Positions 43,326 to 52,059 of a stretch of 64,000 nucleotides of DNA are shown one piece after another; positions within the stretch are counted from its first letter, which is position 1; each line of letters begins with the position of its first letter. The translations under genes and the position numbers were made by a program. The notes beneath the pieces are model-generated. The model worked only from the letters and a program-made list of their open reading frames with translations, was not told the origin of the DNA and searched no databases. Origin of the DNA: Pseudarthrobacter sulfonivorans (GTDB taxonomy: Bacteria > Actinomycetota > Actinomycetes > Actinomycetales > Micrococcaceae). Location of the stretch: positions 431,061 to 495,060 of the forward strand of contig NZ_JACXBW010000001.1 in NCBI RefSeq assembly GCF_014712225.1, read 5' to 3'.

Positions 43326-45127
43326 TACTGGTCCTTTGTGGGTCCGGCGGAACCGGTGGGGATGGTGACGGAGTCTGCGCCATTATGACCCTGGCGGCTG
43401 GGAGTTTGCTGGGTGGGGACGGAATCGGCGGCGCCGGCCGGGTCGGAAACACCCGGGTCGGAGACACCCGCGTCGGAGCCGCCACCTGCGTCGCCGTCGT
43501 CGGCCGCAAGCTGCCACTCTTCCGTAAGGAGCTTACGGATGGACTGCGCCTCGGCGGCCAGTCGGTGGTCCTCACCGCGCGCCAGGAGGCCGTACTCCAC
43601 CATGGTCCGGCCGTCCGCATGCGTCCCGGTGCGAACCCAGACGCGGCGGCGGTTGACGTACAGCGAGACGATGAGTCCTGCCACGGCCAGCAGGGCGAAG
43701 ATCAGGGCGGAAACCTGGCCGGGGTTGTGGTGGATGTCCACACCGACGTACCGCTTCACGCCGTCGAAGCTGATGCTGCCCTTGCCGTCGGGCAGGGTGT
43801 AGGTGCTGCCGGGTGCCAGGGTGATGCCGCCGGCGGCCAGGTTGCGGTTGTTCAGCGGGGTGAGGTCCTTGACGTCCAGTTCGAAGACGTTCTGCGGTGC
43901 ACCGTTATCAAGGCCCAGATCCCCGAAATAGGAGTTCAGGGTCAGCTGCGGGTTGAAGAGGTCCGGATCACCGCTGAAGGAAATACCCGCGTCGGTGATG
44001 AACGCGGTGGGCAGGAAGAACCCGACGAAGCCCAGCTGCTCCGGCCGGGCATCGGGGACCTTGATGACCACGGAGGAGTAGTAGTTCTCGCCCTGGAGCT
44101 TGGCCACCACGGGACCCTGCATGGCCACGTTGCCGGCGCCGTCGCGGATGGTCACCACGGGGGCGTAGCCGTTGCCGGTGAGATAGATGCTGGTGCCGCC
44201 CAGGGTGACGGGGTCGTTGACTTTAAGGGTTTCCTGCTTTGCGGGCGCGTCCGGCGTTTCCTTGGTGGTGACCTGGGCGTTGAAGTCGATGGGCTGGCCG
44301 AACTTGCCCGGGGATTCGCGGTCGAAGGTCACGTCGAATTTGTCCAGCTGGATGGAGTAGGGCTGCAGCTGGCTGGACTGGAAGTTCGTGCCGGGGGTGA
44401 ACTGGTCGTAGCCCACCAGGGTGTTCACGAACGTGTCGCCCTCAACGAGGATGCGCTGGCCGCTGTAGCCGAACAGGCCGCCGATGGCCACGGATACCAG
44501 CACGCCGATCAGCGAGGTGTGGAACACCAGGTTCCCCACCTCCTTGGCGAAGCCGCGCTCGGCACCCAAAGACGGCCGCGCGCCGTCGTCGTCCCTCACC
44601 TCAACGCGGTAGCCGCGCTTCCGGAGCAGCCCCGCGGCACTGTTGATGGCGTCCGACGCCGGGAGGCCGGCGTCGGCGGGCACCACCAGGGTGCCGTACT
44701 CGGGGAGGCGGGAGAGCCTTTTGGGGGTCCGCGGCGGCTGCGAGCGCATGGCCTTGTAGTGGGCGATGGCGCGCGGCACCACGCAGCCGATCAGCGAGAT
44801 GAAAAGGAGGATGTAGATGGCCGAGAACCACGCCGAGGAGTACACGTCGAAGAGCTGCAGGGTGTCCAGCAGTTTTCCGTAGTCCCCGTTGTCCTTGATG
44901 TACTGGGTCACCACAAAGGGGTTGGCCGGGCGCTGCGGGAACAGTGAACCGGGCACCGCGGCAACTGCCAGCAGCAGCAGGAGGAACAGCGCCGTGCGCA
45001 TGCTGGTCAGCTGGGTCCAGGCCCAGCGCAGCATGCCCAGGGGCCCCAGGGCGGGGAGTGCCGCTTCAGCCTTGGCAGCGGCTACGGGGGCCGGGGACTT
45101 CTTGTTTGCTTTCACGCGCTCGCTCAT
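43325..45127 (-). CDS. resB: Cytochrome c biogenesis protein ResB
   Basis: 600 residues. Three N-terminal helices begin at WAWTQLTSMRTALFLLLLLA and include the typical ASLFPQR-like GSLFPQRPANPFVV; a fourth helix and a large extracytoplasmic domain follow, then VGVDIHHNPGQVSALIFALL, the last helix. ResB partners CcsB in haem delivery and thiol reduction. An acidic/Pro-rich C-terminal tail of about 60 residues is low complexity. The ATG overlaps the ccdA stop by one base. Confidence 0.95.
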   Translation of the reverse strand: MSERVKANKKSPAPVAAAKAEAALPALGPLGMLRWAWTQLTSMRTALFLLLLLAVAAVPGSLFPQRPANPFVVTQYIKDNGDYGKLLDTLQLFDVYSSAWFSAIYILLFISLIGCVVPRAIAHYKAMRSQPPRTPKRLSRLPEYGTLVVPADAGLPASDAINSAAGLLRKRGYRVEVRDDDGARPSLGAERGFAKEVGNLVFHTSLIGVLVSVAIGGLFGYSGQRILVEGDTFVNTLVGYDQFTPGTNFQSSQLQPYSIQLDKFDVTFDRESPGKFGQPIDFNAQVTTKETPDAPAKQETLKVNDPVTLGGTSIYLTGNGYAPVVTIRDGAGNVAMQGPVVAKLQGENYYSSVVIKVPDARPEQLGFVGFFLPTAFITDAGISFSGDPDLFNPQLTLNSYFGDLGLDNGAPQNVFELDVKDLTPLNNRNLAAGGITLAPGSTYTLPDGKGSISFDGVKRYVGVDIHHNPGQVSALIFALLAVAGLIVSLYVNRRRVWVRTGTHADGRTMVEYGLLARGEDHRLAAEAQSIRKLLTEEWQLAADDGDAGGGSDAGVSDPGVSDPAGAADSVPTQQTPSRQGHNGADSVTIPTGSAGPTKDQ

Positions 45128-45882
45128 CAGATCGGCAACTTCACATCAGTTTGGAACCAGTACTGCAGTTCGGTGACCCAGGTACCCCAGACGCCGCTGG
45201 CCATCAGCAGGCCGAGCACCACCAGGATGCCGCCGCCGATCCGCTGGATGGCAAGGCGGTGCTGGCGGAAAAAGGACATCACGCCCATGCCCCGACGGAC
45301 GGCGAGGGCAATCAGCAGGAACGGGATGCCCAGGCCCAGGCTGTAGACGAACGCCAGGAAGGCGCCCTTGGCTGCGGACGAACCGCCGGACAGGCTCAGC
45401 AGCTGGACCGCGGAGTAGGTGGGGCCGATGCACGGGGCCCAGCCCAGGCCGAACGTGAGGCCCAGCAGGGGCGCCCCCCACAGGCCGGCCGGCGGTTTCG
45501 CGTGGATCTTGGCGTCCCGCTGCAGCCAACCGAGGCCGCCCATGAACACCACACCCATGATGATCACCAGGATCCCCAGGAACTGGGTGATCCAGGCGTT
45601 CTGGGAGCCTGTGATCAGGGTGCCGAGTTGGCCGAAGGCGCCGCCCAGCAGTACAAAAATCACCGAGAAACCCAGCACGAACAACCCGATGCCCGCGAAC
45701 ATCCGGCCGCGCTTCTGCTTTTGCAGGTCCACCCCGCTCAGGCCGGTCACGTAGCCAAGGTAGCCGGGCACCAGGGGCAGCACGCAGGGCGAGAGGAAGG
45801 ACACCAGGCCGGCGAGCAGGGCCACCGGAATGGCAAGCAGCAGCGAGCCGTTCAGGATGGTTTCAGCGAAGGGGCTGTTCAC
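45127..45882 (-). CDS. ccdA: Thiol-disulfide carrier CcdA
   Basis: 251 residues, six helices. Two conserved Cys sites, LSPCVLPLVPGYLGYVTG and GWAPCIGPTYSAV, pass electrons from cytosolic thioredoxin across the membrane to ResA. It belongs to the tightly packed operon resA-ccdA-resB-ccsB; the junction with resB overlaps by one base and with resA there are 15 bp between. Confidence 0.96.
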   Translation of the reverse strand: MNSPFAETILNGSLLLAIPVALLAGLVSFLSPCVLPLVPGYLGYVTGLSGVDLQKQKRGRMFAGIGLFVLGFSVIFVLLGGAFGQLGTLITGSQNAWITQFLGILVIIMGVVFMGGLGWLQRDAKIHAKPPAGLWGAPLLGLTFGLGWAPCIGPTYSAVQLLSLSGGSSAAKGAFLAFVYSLGLGIPFLLIALAVRRGMGVMSFFRQHRLAIQRIGGGILVVLGLLMASGVWGTWVTELQYWFQTDVKLPI

Positions 45883-45897
45883 GGTCCGGGGCCGCCG

Positions 45898-46512
45898 CTA
45901 CTCTGCCACAGCGGCGGTAATGAGGGCTTTAAGGGTGCCCTTCTGGATTTCGCCGAGCACGCGTGAGGCTACCCGGCCCTGCTTATCCAGGACCAGCGTG
46001 GTGGGGACCGCCCCCGGCGGGACAATCCCGGACACCGCCAGGAGCACGCCGCCGTTTTTGTCGTCGAAGCTGGGATAGGTCAGGTTGAAGGTCTTGTCGA
46101 AGGCCTCGGCCGTGGCTTTTTCGTCGCGGAGGTTGACGCCGAAGAACTGCACGCCCTGGTCCTTGAACTCCTGGTGAAGTTCTTCCAGGATGGGCGCTTC
46201 CACCCGGCACGGCGCGCACGCCGCGAACCAGAAGTTCAGCACCGTCACCTTGCCCTGGAAATCTTCGGGGGTGACGGTGGTGCCGTTGAACAGGGTGCCG
46301 TTGACGGCGATGGCGGACTTGCGGTCTCCTGCCGCGAATTCCGTCACGGAGCCGTCCCCGGCGATGTAGTTCTTGTTGTCGCCGGCCTTGGCCTGCTTGG
46401 CGAGGGCGTCCTCCTGCGCGCAGGCGGAGAGACCCAGGGTGAGGGCGGTCAGGGCGGCGCCGCCGGCGGCGAGAACGGCACGGCGGGACATCGGGCGCGG
46501 GGTGTTTCTCAT
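45898..46512 (-). CDS. resA: ResA/TlpA-like thioredoxin-family lipoprotein
   Basis: 204 residues. The N-terminus MRNTPRPMSRRAVLAAGGAA then LTLGLSAC is a twin-arginine-like signal with a lipobox (LSAC), so it is anchored outside the membrane. The active site is FWFAACAPCRVEAP (CxxC). It reduces apocytochrome c Cys residues before haem attachment. ATG 46512 overlaps the end of the histidine phosphatase gene; a reading from further upstream lacks a signal peptide at the N-terminus. Confidence 0.93.
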   Translation of the reverse strand: MRNTPRPMSRRAVLAAGGAALTALTLGLSACAQEDALAKQAKAGDNKNYIAGDGSVTEFAAGDRKSAIAVNGTLFNGTTVTPEDFQGKVTVLNFWFAACAPCRVEAPILEELHQEFKDQGVQFFGVNLRDEKATAEAFDKTFNLTYPSFDDKNGGVLLAVSGIVPPGAVPTTLVLDKQGRVASRVLGEIQKGTLKALITAAVAE

Positions 46513-46513
46513 C

Positions 46514-47194
46514 TCACGCCCCCGGGGTGGTGGCGGCACCGGGAAGAAGGGCGGCAGCGGGCTCACTGTACTCAACGCGCAGGAGGGAGCCGTCGTCGTC
46601 GAACACCAGGGAGGTGATGGATGTCAGCGTGCACTCGCGTTTGCGCGGGTCATGCCACAGCGGGCGGCCTTCAGCACTGAGGCGGGTGGCCCAAATGGGG
46701 AGCTGGTGGCTGACCATGATGGCCTCGGGGCCATTGGTTCCGCAGTCCCCGCCGGCAAGTTCGATGGCCCTGAGCCTGGCATCATCGACGGCGGCGCGGA
46801 CGCGTGCAGCCTGCGCCTTGTAGGGCTCGCCCCAGGAAGGCCGCAGCGGGTTGACCAGATGCGGCCAGTGCTTCGGCTTGCGGAGCTCGGCCTTGGTGAC
46901 CTTCATGCCCTGGAAGTAGTTTTCCGCCTCGATGATGCGCTCGTCCGTGTGGATCTCAAGGTGCAGCGCCTCGGCGGTGGGGGCAGCAGTTTCTTGGGCC
47001 CTGACCAGCGGCGACGCTGCCAGGTAGACGATCCGGGCGCCCTCGGCGGCGCGCTCAGCGAAGTGCGCGGCAAGGGTCTGCGCCATTTCCCGGCCCAGCT
47101 CTGAGAGGTGGAATTCGGGCAGCCGTCCGTACAGAACGCCGTGGGGATTATGGACCTCGCCGTGGCGGAGCAGATGGACAGTTGCGTGGGGCAT
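46514..47194 (-). CDS. Histidine phosphatase family protein
   Basis: 226 residues, phosphoglycerate-mutase fold. Catalytic His is in VHLLRHGEVHNPHG, and the second conserved region is IMVSHQLPIWATRL; LAASPLVRAQETA is also typical. Actinobacterial members of this neighbourhood lie at the head of the cytochrome c maturation operon (family context). The substrate is unknown. ATG 47194 is the conserved family start; the frame stays open for a further 158 codons upstream but that part is antisense to yceI and its promoter. Confidence 0.92.
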   Translation of the reverse strand: MPHATVHLLRHGEVHNPHGVLYGRLPEFHLSELGREMAQTLAAHFAERAAEGARIVYLAASPLVRAQETAAPTAEALHLEIHTDERIIEAENYFQGMKVTKAELRKPKHWPHLVNPLRPSWGEPYKAQAARVRAAVDDARLRAIELAGGDCGTNGPEAIMVSHQLPIWATRLSAEGRPLWHDPRKRECTLTSITSLVFDDDGSLLRVEYSEPAAALLPGAATTPGA

Positions 47195-47326
47195 GTGTAC
47201 CAGTTTCTCAAAGATGGCGTGCGATCCGAAATCTTCTACATTCCGTAGAAATGAAACTAAGGGAAAAAGTTCCGTAACGCGGAACAAAACATGCAAATGC
47301 ATGCTTATAGTAAAGGCAGCGGATAG

Positions 47327-47338
47327 TTGATATTTCAA
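47327..47338 (+). promoter_or_regulatory. Candidate MarR-type operator before yceI
   Basis: TTGATATTTCAA is a TTGA-4-TCAA dyad about 50 bp upstream of the yceI ATG. An AT-rich CATGCAAATGCATG dyad lies 38 bp further up. Both are in the only AT-rich part of this divergent gap. Confidence 0.45.
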
Positions 47339-47387
47339 TGATCGACCTATCCGGAAGTACCACCCGACAAACCCAAGGAGAAACACC

Positions 47388-47936
47388 ATGGCTCTTCCCG
47401 CAGACGTCACCACCGGCACCTGGACCCTCGACAACTCACACAGCGAAATCGGCTTCACCGTTCGCCACGCCGGCATCAGCAAGGTCCGCGGCCAGTTCAA
47501 GGATGCAGCAGCCACCCTGGACCTCGCCGACAACGTGGCCGATTCCAAGATCAGCGCCACCATCCAGACGGCCAGCTTCGACTCCGGCGACGCCAACCGC
47601 GACGGCCACGTCCGCGGCGAGGACTTCTTCGACGTCGAGAAGTTCCCGGAGATCTCCTTCGTTTCCAACGGCCTGGTGGCTGCCGGCGACAGCTACGAGC
47701 TGACCGGGGACCTCACCATCAAGGGCATCACCCGTCCGGTCACCCTGGAGACCGAGTTCAACGGCGTGGCCGTTGACCCGTTCGGCATGACCCGTGCAGG
47801 CGTTTCCGCCGAGACCACCATCAGCCGCAAGGACTTCGGCCTGACCTGGAACGCAGTGCTCGACGCCGGCGGCGTGCTGGTCAGCGACAAGGTTGCCATC
47901 AACCTGGAGCTGGCGTTCATCGCCCCCGCAGCCTAG
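47388..47936 (+). CDS. YceI-family polyisoprenoid-binding-like protein
   Basis: 182 residues, a lipocalin-like beta-barrel. Hallmarks are GTWTLDNSHSEIGFTVRHAG at the N-terminus, FDSGDANRDGHVRGEDFFDV in the middle, and LTIKGITRPVTLE. E. coli YceI and TT1927b bind polyisoprenoids; no signal peptide is present here, so it is probably cytosolic. AAGGAGAAACACC gives an optimal ribosome site, and the codon use is highly biased, so strong expression is expected. Confidence 0.93.
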   Translation: MALPADVTTGTWTLDNSHSEIGFTVRHAGISKVRGQFKDAAATLDLADNVADSKISATIQTASFDSGDANRDGHVRGEDFFDVEKFPEISFVSNGLVAAGDSYELTGDLTIKGITRPVTLETEFNGVAVDPFGMTRAGVSAETTISRKDFGLTWNAVLDAGGVLVSDKVAINLELAFIAPAA

Positions 47937-47975
47937 TTTTCTTCAGCAGCTGAGAGCGTTCGTCAGTAGCTGACA

Positions 47976-48033
47976 GCGCGGCGCCCGGCCGTCAGGATCG
48001 CACCCCGATCCCGGCGGCCGGGCGCGCGGTGTT
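47976..48033 (+). terminator. Strong compound hairpin after yceI
   Basis: GCGCCCGGCCG (47981-47991) pairs with 48014-48024, and GGATCG with CGATCC inside it. GTGTTTA follows; the T-tract is poor but the stem is very stable. Confidence 0.65.
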
Positions 48034-48088
48034 TAACGCCGTGTTTAGTTCCTAGATCCAGCAGGGCACGCCGTCTACAGTGAGAGCC

Positions 48089-48796
48089 ATGAGCAACCCT
48101 AGTGAAGTCCCGCAGCCCCAGCAGCCCGGCGCCCAGCCGCCTGCCGGCAACGTTCCTCCCGCCGGCTACGAGCCGCCGCAGGGTTACCCTGACCCGCAGG
48201 GCCAGCAGCCGCCGCAGCAGGACTATCCGCAGCCCGGCCAGCCGGTCCCGCCGTACGGCCAACAGGGCCAGGGTTATCAGCAGCCCGTGCCGGGTTATCA
48301 GCAGCCGGGTGGATTCCAGTTCCAGATGCCCACTGACGGTCCACGCAGCTTCAACGACGCCATGCCCAAAGGTGGTCTTTCCGGCATGTTCAGCGTGACC
48401 GGGCTGCCCACCGAGCTCAAGGTCTCCTACTGGATCTGGCTTATCGGCGGCATGCTGGGCGTTCTCGGCGGCTTCTTCGGCCTGCTTGCCACCCTGGCCC
48501 TGTTCACCGTCGCCCCGGGATTGGCCGCGTTGCTACTCCTTCTGGTTCTGGTGGCACTCGCCCTGGCCGCCGCCCAGATTGTCCTCGCCCTGAAGATGAA
48601 GGAAGGCAAGGAGTGGGCCCGGCTGGCGCTCACCATCGTTGCCGGCGTCTCACTGGTCCTGGCGTTTATCAGCGGCAGTGTTGGGGAAGGCATCGGCAAC
48701 AACTGGCTGGGATTCCTGATCAGCGCCGCCGCAACAGTCCTGATGTGGCTTCCCAACTCGCAGGCATGGTTCACCGCGGTCAAGGGCCGCGCTTAG
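48089..48796 (+). CDS. Membrane protein with Gln/Pro/Gly/Tyr-rich N-terminal tail
   Basis: 235 residues. The first about 90 are Pro/Gln/Gly/Tyr-rich (QGQGYQQPVPGYQQPGGFQF) and likely disordered in the cytosol; about four helices follow (LIGGMLGVLGGFFGLLATLA and so on). The layout matches DUF4064-like actinobacterial proteins. It is a distant paralogue of the gene at 49071, with the same architecture. ATG 48089 is preferred; a GTG three codons earlier is possible. Function unknown. Confidence 0.75.
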   Translation: MSNPSEVPQPQQPGAQPPAGNVPPAGYEPPQGYPDPQGQQPPQQDYPQPGQPVPPYGQQGQGYQQPVPGYQQPGGFQFQMPTDGPRSFNDAMPKGGLSGMFSVTGLPTELKVSYWIWLIGGMLGVLGGFFGLLATLALFTVAPGLAALLLLLVLVALALAAAQIVLALKMKEGKEWARLALTIVAGVSLVLAFISGSVGEGIGNNWLGFLISAAATVLMWLPNSQAWFTAVKGRA

Positions 48797-48867
48797 GCGA
48801 TCCGCTTCGGGCAGGGTCCCAGCTGTCCGCCCGGGAGTTCCGGCAGGTCCGGCGGCTCCCTTCCGGC

Positions 48868-48939
48868 TTCCGGCGCAGGCTCCCGGTGCAGGCTTCCGGC
48901 GCAGGCTTCCGGCGCAGGCTTCCGGCGTCCGGCGCAGGC
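48868..48939. repeat. 13 bp tandem repeats between the two paralogues
   Basis: TTCCGGCGCAGGC is repeated at 48868, 48881 (variant TCCCGGTGCAGGC), 48894 and 48907, with a final irregular copy. It is in the intergenic gap, is not translated by a likely gene, and is prone to slippage. Confidence 0.85.
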
Positions 48940-49070
48940 GGGAATACCTCTTTGGAATGACTCGCCGTGGGACGGCCTGGGGGTACGGTTGAAGTAAGCC
49001 GTACTGGGGGGCAGGGCCAGTGAACTGCACCCAGCAGCCGAACTGACTTCCAACCTGCAAAGGACAGCTC

Positions 49071-49904
49071 ATGAGCACACCAGTCCCGCCTCCCGTCCCG
49101 AACGAGCCTGAGCCCGGCAGCCAGCCGACGGCACCCCGCCATGGTGATAACAGCCCGCAGCCAGGCCAGAACACACCGCAGTATGGGCAGAATTCACCCG
49201 CTGCCCCACAGTACGGCCAGAACGCACCGCAGTACGGGCAGAACGCACCGCAGGCACCGCAATATGGGCAGAACGCCCCACAGTATGGCCAGAACGCCCC
49301 GCAGGCACCGCAGTACGGGCAGAATCCTCCGCAGCTCGGCCAGCCGAATCCCCCGGCCTACGGCCAGCAGCCGTACGGACAGTCCCCCTACGCCCAATAC
49401 CCCTCGGAAAAGCCGCAGGCCACCGGCTCCAATGGCGTTCCGCAGCTGGTGAATATCTCGTTCTGGCTCCTGATCGGCGCCGCTGCGGTGTTTGTCATTT
49501 CCATGCTCATGGGCATCACGATGCTCGACGACCCGATGATGCGCAGTACCTTCGAGGATGCCATGCGCAGCAGTGGCGGTACCGGCACTGAGTTCAACTA
49601 CGAGGATTTCAAGAGCGCCCTCGCCGGAATGTTGGTGGTCCTGGCCATCCTGGGGGCCGGGATGTACCTGCTGGTGGCCTTCTTCATCCGCAAGGGTAAA
49701 AACTGGGCCAGGATCCTCGGCACCGTGTTCGCCGCCCTTTCCGTTCTAAGCCTCTTCCAGGTGCCGAACATCGGGACCTTGGGAACTCTGGCAGGCATTG
49801 CGGCGATCGTTCTGCTGTACCTGCCAGCCACCGCTCCTTACTTCCGCAAGCAGCAGCCGTTTGCCAGCCCTTACACCACCCCGGGTAACCCGTACGGGCA
49901 GTAG
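49071..49904 (+). CDS. Membrane protein with (A)PQYGQN repeats
   Basis: 277 residues. Residues 25-110 hold seven or more copies of PQYGQN(A) giving a Pro/Gln/Tyr/Asn-rich tail of the kind seen in phase-separating or wall-associated proteins, followed by three or four helices (NISFWLLIGAAAVFVISMLM, MLVVLAILGAGMYLLVAFFI). The repeats are alternately spaced as APQYGQN and APQAPQYGQN. ATG 49071 follows AAAGGACAGCTC. The membrane part resembles that of the 48089 gene. Function unknown. Confidence 0.8.
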   Translation: MSTPVPPPVPNEPEPGSQPTAPRHGDNSPQPGQNTPQYGQNSPAAPQYGQNAPQYGQNAPQAPQYGQNAPQYGQNAPQAPQYGQNPPQLGQPNPPAYGQQPYGQSPYAQYPSEKPQATGSNGVPQLVNISFWLLIGAAAVFVISMLMGITMLDDPMMRSTFEDAMRSSGGTGTEFNYEDFKSALAGMLVVLAILGAGMYLLVAFFIRKGKNWARILGTVFAALSVLSLFQVPNIGTLGTLAGIAAIVLLYLPATAPYFRKQQPFASPYTTPGNPYGQ

Positions 49905-49964
49905 CTTCCACGCAGTAGCCCACACCTCAACGGGCGTGGACTCCACCAGCCGCCGAGCGACAGC

Positions 49965-50672
49965 CTAGGCGGTCTGGTCCGGGGTCTGCGCCCGTTGTGC
50001 GTGGTAGGCCAGGATCTGCAGTTCGGTGGCCATGTCCACCTTGCGGAGGTTGACGCCGTCGGGGACCTGCAGCATGACGGGAGCAAAGCTCAGGATGCTG
50101 TGGACGCCGGCTGCCACCACGCGGTCGCACACCGCCTGCGCCACCGCCGCCGGCAGCGCCAGGACCACCATGTTGGCGCCAGTTCGGTGAAGCACTGTTT
50201 CCAGGTCCGCGACATCGCTGACACGCAGCCAGCCCACCTCGTTTCCCACCACGAGCTGGTCGGCGTCGAAAATTGCCACCACGTCGAAGCCCCGGGATTC
50301 AAAGCCGCCATAGCGGGCCAAGGCCTTGCCCAGGTTGCCGGCGCCAACAATGGCAACCTTCCAATCGTGGGTCAGGCCGAGGGCAGCGGAGATGTGGCGG
50401 CTAAGGTACTGCACTTCGTAGCCGACGCCGCGCGTGCCGTAGGAGCCCACATAGGACAGGTCTTTGCGGAGGGTCGAGGAGCTGACGCCCGAGGCTTCCG
50501 CCAGGGACTCCGAGGAGACGCGCTCAACGCCGTCGGCCAACAACGTGTTCAGGGCGCGGAGGTAGATGGTCAGTCTCGCCACTGCAGCGGGCGGAATCTG
50601 TTTGGCGATCTCCCCCGTCGGCGCCGCCTCTGTACCGTCCACGGCGCGGGGAGATGAATCCAGCGAACTCAC
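49965..50672 (-). CDS. rex: Redox-sensing transcriptional repressor Rex
   Basis: About 235 residues. The N-terminal winged helix (ARLTIYLRALNTLLADGVER, SSSTLRKDLSYVGSYGTRGV) is followed by an NAD(H)-binding Rossmann domain with VAIVGAGNLGKALARYGGF. Rex senses the NADH/NAD+ ratio and represses respiratory and fermentative genes when NADH is low. GTG 50672 is selected because GGAGG lies 5 bases upstream; ATG 50684 and ATG 50705 are in-frame alternatives. It is followed by no co-directional gene within 60 bp; glutaredoxin precedes it. Confidence 0.94.
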   Translation of the reverse strand: MSSLDSSPRAVDGTEAAPTGEIAKQIPPAAVARLTIYLRALNTLLADGVERVSSESLAEASGVSSSTLRKDLSYVGSYGTRGVGYEVQYLSRHISAALGLTHDWKVAIVGAGNLGKALARYGGFESRGFDVVAIFDADQLVVGNEVGWLRVSDVADLETVLHRTGANMVVLALPAAVAQAVCDRVVAAGVHSILSFAPVMLQVPDGVNLRKVDMATELQILAYHAQRAQTPDQTA

Positions 50673-50762
50673 TTTCCCCTCCATTGCCTCGCGTTGTGAC
50701 TCCACTCTAGATCCCCGCCACCGTTGCCAACAAAGCCGGCGTCATGTTGTGCAATCGGTTGC

Positions 50763-51017
50763 CTAGTGGCCCAAGGCACGTTGGAGGACGCGCTCCAAGC
50801 GAGCTTCGTCGATCTTCCAGAAGTCGCGCTGGACGCCGTTCACCAGCACTACCGGGATTTCCTCGGCGTACTGTTCACGCAGTTCGGGCAGCTCGTCAAC
50901 TTGCTGCTCCGTCCACCCAAGTCCCAACGCGGATGTAACCCGTTCGACGGCGTCGCGCGCGTCTGCGCACAGGTGACAGTCTGCTTTGGTGATAAGGACT
51001 ACCTCCGGTTTTGCCAT
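50763..51017 (-). CDS. Glutaredoxin-family protein
   Basis: 84 residues. The active site is ITKADCHLCADARDAV (CxxC), and EEIPVVLVNGVQRDFWKI contains the cis-Pro. It reduces disulfides or carries thiols in the cytosol. The position upstream of rex on the same strand is common in actinobacteria and fits redox homeostasis. ATG 51017. Confidence 0.9.
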   Translation of the reverse strand: MAKPEVVLITKADCHLCADARDAVERVTSALGLGWTEQQVDELPELREQYAEEIPVVLVNGVQRDFWKIDEARLERVLQRALGH

Positions 51018-51119
51018 GCATTAACCGTATAGCCCTTTAGGTGCGGCCAGCGCTGCGCACTGTCCCGCCAGCCCCTGCGCTGGAATCTGCGAGGCCGACT
51101 ATTGACTAGACTCGTGGAC

Positions 51120-51938
51120 ATGCCCGAGGAGAAGTACGTCGCTGTAGTCACCCAGCCGGATGCGGTGATGCAGACCAGCGATGCGGCCTTCTTCGACGTC
51201 GACAACACCCTCATGAAGGGCGCAAGCCTTTTCCATGTCGCCCGCAAGATGCACCAGCGCGGCGCTTTTACCCTGGTGCAGGCTGCCGGGTTCGCATGGA
51301 AGCAGTTCAAATTCGTGGCCCGCGGGGAGAACATGGACGATGTCCATGCAGTCCGCGATTCGGCGCTTACCCTCGCAGCTGGCATCACGGTGGACGACAT
51401 CAGGGCACTGGGCGAAGAAGTGTACGACGAAATGATCGCCTCCAGGATCTGGCCCGGAGCGAAGGCCCTGGCGCAGCAGCACCTGCGCGTCGGACGGCGT
51501 GTCTGGCTGGTCACGGCCACCCCCATCGAAGTGGCCACGGTCATCTCCACCCGCCTGGGCCTCACCGGGGCTCTGGGCACTGTTGGCGAGGTTGCCGACG
51601 GCATGTACACCGGCCGGCTGGTGGGTGACATCCTGCACGGCTCAGCCAAGGCTGTGGCAGTCCAGGAGCTGGCCGACGCCGAAGGGCTGGACCTCAAGCG
51701 GTGCTGGGCCTACAGCGACTCCTACAACGACATCCCGCTGCTGACCCTCGTCGGGCACCCAGTGGCCATCAACCCCGATTCCAAGCTGCGCAGCCACGCC
51801 CGGGACCACAACTGGCCGGTCTACGATTTCCGCTCCGGCCGGCGCGCCGCCACCCTCGGCCTCAAGGCGGCAACAGCCGGCGGCGTTGTCTACGGACTCT
51901 GGAAGGGCTTCGCCCGCTTCCGCGGCCCCCGCATCTAG
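51120..51938 (+). CDS. HAD-IB family hydrolase (SerB-like phosphatase)
   Basis: 272 residues. HAD motif I is AAFFDVDNTLMKGAS (DxDxT), motif II in WLVTATPIEVA, Lys in LHGSAKAVAV and motif IV YSDSYNDIPLL. A C-terminal hydrophobic/basic segment (TAGGVVYGLWKGFARFRG) may touch the membrane, as in lysophosphatidate-phosphatase-like relatives. Substrate not determinable. ATG 51120 has no strong ribosome site. The stop codon TAG is the first part of the perfect palindrome at 51935-51990. Confidence 0.9.
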   Translation: MPEEKYVAVVTQPDAVMQTSDAAFFDVDNTLMKGASLFHVARKMHQRGAFTLVQAAGFAWKQFKFVARGENMDDVHAVRDSALTLAAGITVDDIRALGEEVYDEMIASRIWPGAKALAQQHLRVGRRVWLVTATPIEVATVISTRLGLTGALGTVGEVADGMYTGRLVGDILHGSAKAVAVQELADAEGLDLKRCWAYSDSYNDIPLLTLVGHPVAINPDSKLRSHARDHNWPVYDFRSGRRAATLGLKAATAGGVVYGLWKGFARFRGPRI

Positions 51939-51990
51939 GTAGCAGCAGATGTCGTTATGAGCGCTCATAACGACATCTGCTGCTACCTAG
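51935..51990. repeat. Perfect 56 bp palindrome, family C, copy 1
   Basis: The left half begins CTAGGTAGCAGCAGATGTCG and ends TTATGAGC; the right half is its exact complement with no loop. It includes the TAG stop of the HAD gene. The outer bases CTAG-TTGGG on the right recur in copy 2 at 54050. Confidence 0.95.
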
Positions 51991-52005
51991 TTGGGCCCAG
52001 GCAAA

Positions 52006-52041
52006 CAAAAATGCCCGCTGCCGGGAAGGCAACGGGCATTT
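52006..52041 (-). terminator. Rho-independent terminator for the small basic ribosomal-type protein
   Basis: On the minus strand AAATGCCCGTTGCC pairs with its complement (one mismatch) around a 5 base loop and ends in TTTTTG. It begins 19 bases after the stop of the 52060-52158 gene. Confidence 0.85.
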
Positions 52042-52059
52042 CACGCTTGCGAAGTATCT

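Noticed and set aside
47195..47668. Upstream extension of the histidine phosphatase
   Set aside because: It runs antisense to yceI and its promoter; the conserved start VHLLRHGE is at 47194.
50673..50762. Rex autoregulatory operator
   Set aside because: GTTGTGCAATCGGTTGCC resembles half a Rex site but lacks the symmetric TTGTGA/TCACAA arms.
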